Part shown: piece after piece, positions 56,781 through 64,000 of the stretch
Position numbering within the stretch: position 1 is the stretch's first letter
Layout: each line of letters begins with the position of its first letter
Source: an uncultured Glaciecola sp.
GTDB taxonomy: Bacteria; Pseudomonadota; Gammaproteobacteria; Enterobacterales; Alteromonadaceae
Direction of reading: 5' to 3'
Assembly (NCBI GenBank): GCA_937125395.1
Contig: CAKZLI010000055.1
Span: forward strand, 62,001 to 126,000
Length of the DNA: 64,000 nt
Notes under the pieces: generated by a model
The model's database searches: none
Told to the model about the DNA's origin: nothing
Seen by the model: only the letters and a program-made list of their open reading frames with translations
Position numbers and translations under genes: made by a program

Positions 56781-57431
56781 TTATACGATTGATGTGTAAA
56801 TTAAACTGATAGCTAATAGTATCAATACCACGCCCATCATTCTATCGATAAGATGCCGATAGCGTTGCAAATATTGATCAACATGTGAATTGGATAACAA
56901 TAAACTTAAGCCAATAAACCAACAGCCTGTGGCAATAGCCACATAAATGCCATATCCCCACTTCACAGCTAACGGCGTGGTAGGCGCAATAACGACACTA
57001 AACAATGACAAGAAAAACAAGGTGGCTTTGGGATTAATGCCATTGGTGATAAAGCCAATACGCAATGCCTTCACATCACTCATGGGATCTTTAGAATTAT
57101 CACGAATACCAGTCACCGAGGTCACCTGAACATCCTCAGGCTTACTTCGCAATGATAAAAACCCAATATAACAAAAATATCCAGCCGCCAAGAATAATAG
57201 AGATTGATATAACAACGGTGAGTTTTTGATGATTAAGCTCAACCCGACAATCGAGTAAAAGACATGCAGTAAGATACCTATAGCGATCCCAATACTGGTC
57301 ATAATGGCAGCACGACGACCGAACTTTACTGCGTGTTTTACTACTATCGCAAAATCAGGACCCGGACTGGCGACAGCTATTAAGTGAACGACAGCAATGG
57401 TCACGAACTCAACCCAATAGCCATTAAACAT
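56781..57431 (-). CDS. LysE family translocator
   Basis: VASPGPDFAIVVKHAVKFGRRAAIMTSIGIAIG. Confidence 0.9.
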   Translation of the reverse strand: MFNGYWVEFVTIAVVHLIAVASPGPDFAIVVKHAVKFGRRAAIMTSIGIAIGILLHVFYSIVGLSLIIKNSPLLYQSLLFLAAGYFCYIGFLSLRSKPEDVQVTSVTGIRDNSKDPMSDVKALRIGFITNGINPKATLFFLSLFSVVIAPTTPLAVKWGYGIYVAIATGCWFIGLSLLLSNSHVDQYLQRYRHLIDRMMGVVLILLAISLIYTSIV

Positions 57432-57576
57432 ATCCGTCATACAAACCACACTGCAAATATTATATTACATAGAATTATACAGGTGAAAGCGTACAGATAA
57501 CTATAAGGATTTGAGTTAAAAATAAAAAATTTTGCTGAACCCTGAAACGGGTTGTATGAAACCTCGAACCAATAAA

Positions 57577-57663
57577 TGGTGCCCGGGGCCGGACTTGAAC
57601 CGGCACACTCTTACGAGCGAGGGATTTTAAATCCCTTGTGTCTACCAATTTCACCACCCGGGC
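57577..57663 (-). tRNA. tRNA-Leu(TAA)
   Basis: GCCCGGGTGGTGAAATTGGTAGACACAAGGGATTTAAAATCCCT...GGTTCAAGTCC...CCCGGGCACCA. Confidence 0.95.
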
Positions 57664-57694
57664 TACGAGTGCTTACGACATTGCGTAAGTAAAG

Positions 57695-57768
57695 TGGAGG
57701 CGGAACCCGGAGTCGAACCGAGATCCACGGATTTGCAATCCGCTGCATAGCCATTCTGCCATTCCGCC
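57695..57768 (-). tRNA. tRNA-Cys(GCA)
   Basis: GGCGGAATGGCAGAATGGCTATGCAGCGGATTGCAAATCC...GGTTCGACTCC...CCA. Confidence 0.95.
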
Positions 57769-57801
57769 AGAATGTATATTCCCAATCTCTCAAAAAGAAA
57801 T

Positions 57802-57877
57802 TGGAGCGGGAAACGAGATTCGAACTCGCGACCCCAACCTTGGCAAGGTTGTGCTCTACCAGCTGAGCTATTCCCGC
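57802..57877 (-). tRNA. tRNA-Gly(GCC)
   Basis: GCGGGAATAGCTCAGCTGGTAGAGCACAACCTTGCCAAGGTTG...AGTTCGAATCT...CCCGCTCCA. Confidence 0.96.
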
Positions 57878-58032
57878 GCTGTCTTCAAAGAAAATGGCGT
57901 CTCTGTGAAGAAGTGCGTGCATTGTACCGTCATGAAGAAAACTGTCAACAGTAAAAAGCACTTTTTTTTAAGTTTCATGCAAATAATTGTCTAAGTGCAT
58001 TATTTTTACACAAAGCGTCTATTTTATAGGCT

Positions 58033-58599
58033 TTATCGTTGGCCTTTTAAGGCCGGGATCGCAGCTACAGTGTAGATCCACATAGACCAGAGTGATAAGA
58101 TTGTTGCGACATATAATAAAATATATCCAAGACTAACCCAAAATATTCGATAATCCATAAAATATTCTAAACCAGAGAGTAATCCGATTAGTGCCAGCAT
58201 CTGAGCAGTAGTTTTGCATTTACCAATAAAGCTGACCTTTACATTACTACTCATCCCCAACTGCCCCATCCATTCACGTAATGAAGACACATATACTTCA
58301 CGCGATAACAATATAATTGCTGGGATGGTTATCCATAGTGTCTGGTAGGTATGTGTGATCATCAATAATGCAGCTGCAACAATGAGCTTATCAGCCACAG
58401 GATCCAAAAAAGCCCCAAAAGCACTACTTTGCTTTAGTCGACGAGCAAGATAGCCATCGAACCAATCGGTAATGGCTGCAAACCAAAATATAAACGCACC
58501 GGCTTCATGCGCCCAGCGCCAGTCCAAAAAGTACACCACCACGAATACTGGTATCAGTGCCACTCGGAATAAGGTGATGAGATTAGGTAATGTATACAT
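58033..58599 (-). CDS. pgsA: CDP-diacylglycerol--glycerol-3-phosphate 3-phosphatidyltransferase
   Basis: TDWFDGYLARRLKQSSAFGAFLDPVADKL. Confidence 0.96.
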   Translation of the reverse strand: MYTLPNLITLFRVALIPVFVVVYFLDWRWAHEAGAFIFWFAAITDWFDGYLARRLKQSSAFGAFLDPVADKLIVAAALLMITHTYQTLWITIPAIILLSREVYVSSLREWMGQLGMSSNVKVSFIGKCKTTAQMLALIGLLSGLEYFMDYRIFWVSLGYILLYVATILSLWSMWIYTVAAIPALKGQR

Positions 58600-58616
58600 G
58601 AATGACTGCTAGTAAA

Positions 58617-60446
58617 TTAACTGTTGAGGTGATCATATATGATTTCTGCCATTTGAGCACTAATTCCAGGTACTTTTTGAATTTCGGCTTGACTGGCTTT
58701 TTTTAGCCCCTGCAATCCGCCCATGTATTTTAATAATGCTTGTCGTCTTTTCCCCCCTACTCCTGGGATAGATTCTAAGGTTGATGTGGTTTTTATCTTC
58801 TGTCTACGATTACGATGACCGGCAATAGCGAATCGGTGCGACTCATCCCGAATATGTTGAATGAGATGCAAACCGGGCTGATCGGCATCCATTGGGATGA
58901 CTTCACGTGTACCGGCCATGATCAAAGTTTCCAAACCTGCTTTACGACTTGTTCCTTTAGCGACACCAATTAATAGCGGCTTTTTAGCAAACGGCCACTT
59001 AGCAAAATGAGCTTCTGCTTGTGACAGCTGCCCTTTACCCCCATCGATAAATACAATGTCTGGAATTTTATCTTCATCTTGTTGCGTATATTTATATCGA
59101 CGAGCAAGCACTTGTGCCATCGCCGCATAATCATCACCACCGGTGATACCATCAATATTGTAGCGTCGATAATCCGATTTTAATGGCCCATCTCGATTAA
59201 ATACCACACATGAGGCGACGGTTTGTTGACCTGATGTATGTGAAATATCAAAACATTCCATTCGCTGAATAGGTTCGGGTCTAGCGATGACTTTTTCGAG
59301 ATCTTTGTACCGAGCGAACATGGATTTTTGTTGCGTTTGTTGACTGATCAAGGCGTTTTCTGCATTCTTATTTGCAAGTTCCAGATAGCGGCGCTTTGCA
59401 TCGCGTACACCTGAATAAAAACGGACTTTATACTTTGCGTGCGCTGACAATGCCTCTGCCACTTCGGTTTGTTCAGGAAGGGCTTGCGGTAATACTATTT
59501 GTTTAGGGATGGGTTTATTACCAGCTAAATAAAACTGTAAAATAAACGATTGCAACACGTCATCAATGCCCAATATGGAGGGAACGTTAGGAAAAAATGA
59601 TTTAGACCCAAGCAGTTTGCCATCTCTAACAAACATGACTTGAATACATGCCCCGCCGTGCTTGTAGATGAAACCAAACACATCCATTTCTTCTTGCGCA
59701 CCACTTACCCACTGTTGCTCTTGAACTTTGCGCAATGCCCCTATTTGGTCACGTAAGCGTGCTGCTGCCTCAAATTGTAATTGTTGGCTGGCCACTTCCA
59801 TTTGTTTGACTAAGGTATCTATAACTTGTTGGTCTTTGCCCTTTAAAAATAACTTCGCTAACAATACTTGCTCCGCATATTCTGTATCTGACACATACCC
59901 TGAGACACATGGCGCACTGCAGCGTTGCATCTGATACTGCAAGCAAGGTCTGGTTCGAGCACGATAATATGCATCTTCACACTGACGGATTGGAAATATT
60001 TTTTGGAATGTACGCAGGCTTTCTTTGACCGCCCAAGAGCTAGGGTATGGCCCAAAGTATTCACCTTTACGCTTTTTGGGGCCACGGTGCATACTGATTT
60101 GTGGATGTTGGTGATCAGAAATAAAGATGAACGGATAAGATTTATCGTCTTTTAATAACACATTGTATCGAGGACGATATTGTTTAATAAAATTGTTTTC
60201 TAATATAAACGCTTCAGTCTCACTACTGACAACCGTTACGTCCATATCATGAATTTGACTCACTAATGCATGAGTTTTGGCGTTATCGTGCTTGGATTTA
60301 AAATAACTGCTGACACGCTTATTCAGGTTTTTGGCTTTACCTACATAAATAACATCTCCTTGAATGTTATACATACGGTAAACACCAGGCTGGTGAGTTA
60401 ATTTTTCGAGAAATGCTCGGTAATTGAATGCGATATTTAGAGACAT
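58617..60446 (-). CDS. uvrC: Excinuclease ABC subunit C
   Basis: GVYRMYNIQGDVIYVGKAKNLNKRVSSYF; C-terminal HhH. Confidence 0.97.
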   Translation of the reverse strand: MSLNIAFNYRAFLEKLTHQPGVYRMYNIQGDVIYVGKAKNLNKRVSSYFKSKHDNAKTHALVSQIHDMDVTVVSSETEAFILENNFIKQYRPRYNVLLKDDKSYPFIFISDHQHPQISMHRGPKKRKGEYFGPYPSSWAVKESLRTFQKIFPIRQCEDAYYRARTRPCLQYQMQRCSAPCVSGYVSDTEYAEQVLLAKLFLKGKDQQVIDTLVKQMEVASQQLQFEAAARLRDQIGALRKVQEQQWVSGAQEEMDVFGFIYKHGGACIQVMFVRDGKLLGSKSFFPNVPSILGIDDVLQSFILQFYLAGNKPIPKQIVLPQALPEQTEVAEALSAHAKYKVRFYSGVRDAKRRYLELANKNAENALISQQTQQKSMFARYKDLEKVIARPEPIQRMECFDISHTSGQQTVASCVVFNRDGPLKSDYRRYNIDGITGGDDYAAMAQVLARRYKYTQQDEDKIPDIVFIDGGKGQLSQAEAHFAKWPFAKKPLLIGVAKGTSRKAGLETLIMAGTREVIPMDADQPGLHLIQHIRDESHRFAIAGHRNRRQKIKTTSTLESIPGVGGKRRQALLKYMGGLQGLKKASQAEIQKVPGISAQMAEIIYDHLNS

Positions 60447-60505
60447 AGGTATTTTAAAATCTTACTAGCAATACTCCAACAGGCGAGATGACATATGTGC
60501 GCCTG

Positions 60506-61150
60506 TTACAGTGTGTCGGAGGTAATTAACTTGTAGCGAAGTGCCAAGTGCGTTAATTCAACGTCCGTGTTGATATCTAATTTTTCAAACATACGATAAC
60601 GATAAGTATTGACTGTCTTTGCACTGATATTTAGCGAATCAGCAATTTCAGGTACCCGTTGACCTTTTACTAGCATCAAAGTGATTTCAAGCTCGCGGTC
60701 AGATAACTGTTCAAATGGATTGGAATCTTCAAAATCAAGTTTGCCAATAGCGATTTGCTGGGCAATTTCAGGTGCAACATATTTTTGGCCTGCTGCTACT
60801 TTGTGTACCGCTCGGATCATTTCATCAGGCTCTGCATCTTTGGTGATAAAACCAAACGCACCCATTTGCATCACTTTAGCAGGAATGGGGTTCTCAGTAT
60901 GCATTGATAAACAGATAATACGTGTATTTTCGGACATTCTAAGGATCTGCTTCGTGGCTTCCAAACCGCCAATGCCTGGCATGTTGACATCCATTAACAC
61001 AATATCAGGCGCGTTTTTACGACAAAACCGAATGGCATCTTCGCCACTTTTGGCTTCTGCAACAACCGAGAATGTTTCTACACGCTCTAAAATTAATCTT
61101 ATCCCAGAACGTACTAGTTCATGATCATCTACTAGTAAAATCTTAATCAT
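60506..61150 (-). CDS. uvrY: UvrY/GacA response regulator
   Basis: MIKILLVDDHELVRSGIRLIL; LuxR-type HTH ISAKTVNTYRYRMFEKL; next to uvrC. Confidence 0.95.
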   Translation of the reverse strand: MIKILLVDDHELVRSGIRLILERVETFSVVAEAKSGEDAIRFCRKNAPDIVLMDVNMPGIGGLEATKQILRMSENTRIICLSMHTENPIPAKVMQMGAFGFITKDAEPDEMIRAVHKVAAGQKYVAPEIAQQIAIGKLDFEDSNPFEQLSDRELEITLMLVKGQRVPEIADSLNISAKTVNTYRYRMFEKLDINTDVELTHLALRYKLITSDTL

Positions 61151-61420
61151 CTACTCTATCCTTAATTTGAGAATTAATTTTGTACGACATATAGAAGTAT
61201 AGTCGTAATAAAAAACTGATTTATACGTAATCAACAACCCTGTTGATCACCAGAAATGAACTATAATCAATGTAATCTATGTATGCGCGTAATGCTACAT
61301 AAATTTTTAATCTGGACGCATTATCAAAGGGTTTACCGATTAATATTTTATCGACAATTGTATGATTACTGTTAATTGTTAATTCAATTACTGATGAGGG
61401 GGATCGTGCTATTTTTTAGC

Positions 61421-61456
61421 CATAAAAAAACCCACAATAATGTGGGTCTTTTTAAT
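61421..61456 (-). terminator. Terminator following tRNA-Ser
   Basis: On - strand GACCCACATTATTGTGGGTTTTTTT. Confidence 0.8.
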
Positions 61457-61459
61457 GTA

Positions 61460-61551
61460 TGGCGGATAGCGAGGGATTCGAACCCCCGGTACGTTTGACC
61501 GTACGTCTGATTTCAAGTCAGGTGCATTAAACCGAGCTCTGCCAGCTATCC
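61460..61551 (-). tRNA. tRNA-Ser(TGA)
   Basis: GGATAGCTGGCAGAGCTCGGTTTAATGCACCTGACTTGAAATCAG...long variable arm...GGTTCGAATCC...CTATCCGCCA. Confidence 0.92.
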
Positions 61552-61823
61552 ATAAACTTTTACATATAAATTTTGTCATTACCAAATTGCGACATTGCGT
61601 TAAGCCGTGTCTCTGTAACGAGATGCGCATATTAATGACCTCTGAGGCCTTTGTAAAGTGTTTATTGAAAAAAAAACAATATTTTTGTGCTGTTGCTTAA
61701 AATTTCCACATGAATGCACAATAAAGCAACTTTTCGTACACAAAGACCTTGATAATTGAACTTTAGGCTATAACAATAGACATAGTATTATAGATTTAAA
61801 AAATCCTGTGGAGGGAAATAACA

Positions 61824-62492
61824 ATGAATAGAGATACCGTTTACGCTCAGTCGTCTCAAGCATCGGTACTTGAAACTAACAAGGTATTACGTAATACCTA
61901 TATGCTGTTATCAATGACATTAGCCTTTAGTGCATTTTGTGCTGGATTAGCGATGTTTATTGGTATTAGTCCTATGATGTCATTAGGTATGACGTTAGCC
62001 GCGTTTGTAATGTTGTTCGTTGTAAACAAGAAAGCAGATACTGCATCGGGTGTATATTGGGTCTTTGCTTTCACTGGTTTACTCGGTGGCGCACTAGGAC
62101 CAATGCTCAGTTATTATGTTGGCATAGCCAATGGTCCAGGTTTAATAATGCAAGCATTAGGCGGTACCGCCATTATCTTTTTTGCACTTTCTGGTTATGT
62201 ATTAACCACCAAAAAAGATTTTAGCTTTATGGGCGGTTTTTTGATGGTCGGTTTATTGGTTGTTGTGATTGCCGCTATCGCTAACTTGTTTTTTGCAGTA
62301 CCTGCTGTTTCTTTAGCCATTAGTGCTGCCATTATTTTTATCATGTCAGGTCTGATTTTGTTTGATACAAGTCGTATCATCCATGGCGGCGAAACAAACT
62401 ATGTGCGCGCTACAGTGTCCATGTATTTAAACCTGTATAACTTATTTACTTCCCTACTTCACCTTTTAGGTGTGTTTGGTAGTGACGATTAA
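61824..62492 (+). CDS. yccA: Bax inhibitor-1/YccA family protein
   Basis: VLRNTYMLLSMTLAFSAFCAGLAM; LYLNLYNLFTSLLHLLGVFGSDD. Confidence 0.93.
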   Translation: MNRDTVYAQSSQASVLETNKVLRNTYMLLSMTLAFSAFCAGLAMFIGISPMMSLGMTLAAFVMLFVVNKKADTASGVYWVFAFTGLLGGALGPMLSYYVGIANGPGLIMQALGGTAIIFFALSGYVLTTKKDFSFMGGFLMVGLLVVVIAAIANLFFAVPAVSLAISAAIIFIMSGLILFDTSRIIHGGETNYVRATVSMYLNLYNLFTSLLHLLGVFGSDD

Positions 62493-62553
62493 GTTAACAC
62501 TGCTATTTGTTTGAGGAATAATTTACGTTATTCCTAGTTAATTTACAGTATAA

Positions 62554-62587
62554 TAACGCTCATACTTTTTGGTTTGAGCGTTTTTTT
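62554..62587 (+). terminator. Terminator-like hairpin directly abutting the tusD start codon
   Basis: AACGCTCATACTTTTTGGTTTGAGCGTTTTTTT then ATG. Confidence 0.7.
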
Positions 62588-62911
62588 ATGTCTGTAACAA
62601 TACTGGTAACAAGCAGCGATAAGACACTGAGTCCTATGGTGTTACGTGATCAGATCGAACAACAGCTAACGCGCGATACCATTTATCAAATATTCTTTCT
62701 TGGGGCTGGGATCAGCCATGCTAATCATCCATTGTTTATTGAATGGCTCTCACAACTACAACACCATCAAACAACTGCAATCGCCTTAGGCTACTGTCCA
62801 AGTTCTGTGGCACGTTACCAACCTGATTTTGTTTGTGATTTATTGCAACCTTATGGGTTAACCGAATTTTATGTGGGTCTCCACCACAGTACATCATTGG
62901 AGCAATATTAA
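62588..62911 (+). CDS. tusD: DsrE-family sulfurtransferase, TusD-like (short, 107 aa)
   Basis: ALGYCPSSVARY with conserved Cys; GLTEFYVGLHHSTSLEQY; followed by tusC-like and tusE. Confidence 0.8.
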   Translation: MSVTILVTSSDKTLSPMVLRDQIEQQLTRDTIYQIFFLGAGISHANHPLFIEWLSQLQHHQTTAIALGYCPSSVARYQPDFVCDLLQPYGLTEFYVGLHHSTSLEQY

Positions 62912-62912
62912 G

Positions 62913-63266
62913 ATGGCACATATTGTGGTTACTTTGCAAAGCAATGCATATACAAGTTTATGTTTTTTGGATATGTTTGAATGTGCAGCTGCAGCAGGAA
63001 ATGTTGGGCACACATGCAGTGTGATACTTAGCGATGCAGGGATCAGTGCATTATCAATGGAACCGGCCCGCTTTAATGAACGAGCCCATGATAAAAATAC
63101 CGGTAAAATGATCAGCAGTTTACCATTGTACGATGTCGAGGATATCTTCGTGCATAGTCAATCGTTTAATACAACAACGTACCAGTCACATCAACTTGCC
63201 GATGTGTTTACCGTGGTGGATGAATTGCCTGTATTTGATGCATCAGTAATACATATCAATTTTTGA
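62913..63266 (+). CDS. tusC: DsrF-family protein, TusC-like
   Basis: MAHIVVTLQSNAYTSLCFLDMFECAAAAGNVGHTCSVIL...SLPLYDVEDIFV. Confidence 0.75.
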   Translation: MAHIVVTLQSNAYTSLCFLDMFECAAAAGNVGHTCSVILSDAGISALSMEPARFNERAHDKNTGKMISSLPLYDVEDIFVHSQSFNTTTYQSHQLADVFTVVDELPVFDASVIHINF

Positions 63267-63279
63267 ATAGGAAGTGGCA

Positions 63280-63612
63280 ATGACGTACCAACTCAACAAC
63301 CAACATATTGCAACCGATAGTCATGGTTATTTGTTAGATTACACACAATGGTCTGAAGAGTTAGTGCCTGTTATCGCATCATCAGAAAACATCGAACTGA
63401 ATGAAGCACACTGGCAGATTATTCGATTTGTGAGAGATTTTTATCTACGTTACGATACCAGTCCGGCTATTCGTGCATTAGTCAAAGCTTTGAGTAACGA
63501 ATTTGGGCCTGATGTTGGTAATAGTCGACATTTACAACGCTTATTACCCCAAGGCCCTGCTAAGCTTGCTAGCAAATTAGCCGGTCTACCTAAACCGGCT
63601 AAATGCTTGTAA
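63280..63612 (+). CDS. tusE: TusE/DsrC family sulfur relay protein
   Basis: [45 protein letters not shown]-terminal KCL. Confidence 0.92.
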   Translation: MTYQLNNQHIATDSHGYLLDYTQWSEELVPVIASSENIELNEAHWQIIRFVRDFYLRYDTSPAIRALVKALSNEFGPDVGNSRHLQRLLPQGPAKLASKLAGLPKPAKCL

Positions 63613-63643
63613 CTCATCTTAGCGATAAGACACTAAACGCCTC

Positions 63644-64000
<357 letters not shown>

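Noticed and set aside
57611-57961. 116-aa and 60-aa ORFs across the tRNA cluster
   Set aside because: They translate tRNA-Leu/Cys/Gly sequences; spurious
61409-61630. 73-aa minus-strand ORF
   Set aside because: Overlaps tRNA-Ser and its terminator; spurious

Overview
Gammaproteobacterial (Alteromonadales-like) chromosomal window, mostly housekeeping genes with accessory blocks. Conserved parts: rlmKL-glutaredoxin-uup-DUF3466-rmf-fabA; an FNR-linked cbb3 oxidase locus (ccoNOQP, ccoHIS, fnr, ttcA); uvrY-uvrC-pgsA with tRNA-Gly/Cys/Leu; tus genes; serS. The more unusual parts are: (1) four different photolyase/cryptochrome-family genes plus a DUF2256 mini-protein packed into about 6 kb; (2) a c-di-GMP/CheB-CheR signalling block in which a GGDEF-EAL gene is preceded by six exact copies of an 8-bp repeat that form a chain of tiny ORFs linked by TAATG stop/start overlaps; (3) a copper-efflux operon and a parDE module delimited by three copies of a short direct repeat, each able to encode 'HIEREA(A)L/I-stop', the leftmost fused to an Lrp/AsnC remnant; (4) a Cys/His/Met-rich secreted ORF at the head of the copper operon that resembles a metal-sensing leader ORF; (5) an NsrR-like Rrf2 gene divergent from a CIO-type cytochrome bd operon with a palindromic candidate operator. 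Several genes under 60 aa absent from the supplied ORF track were read directly (rmf, DUF2256, DUF2474/cydX-like, ccoQ, a Phd-like antitoxin). All family calls come from reading the translations; no database search was run.
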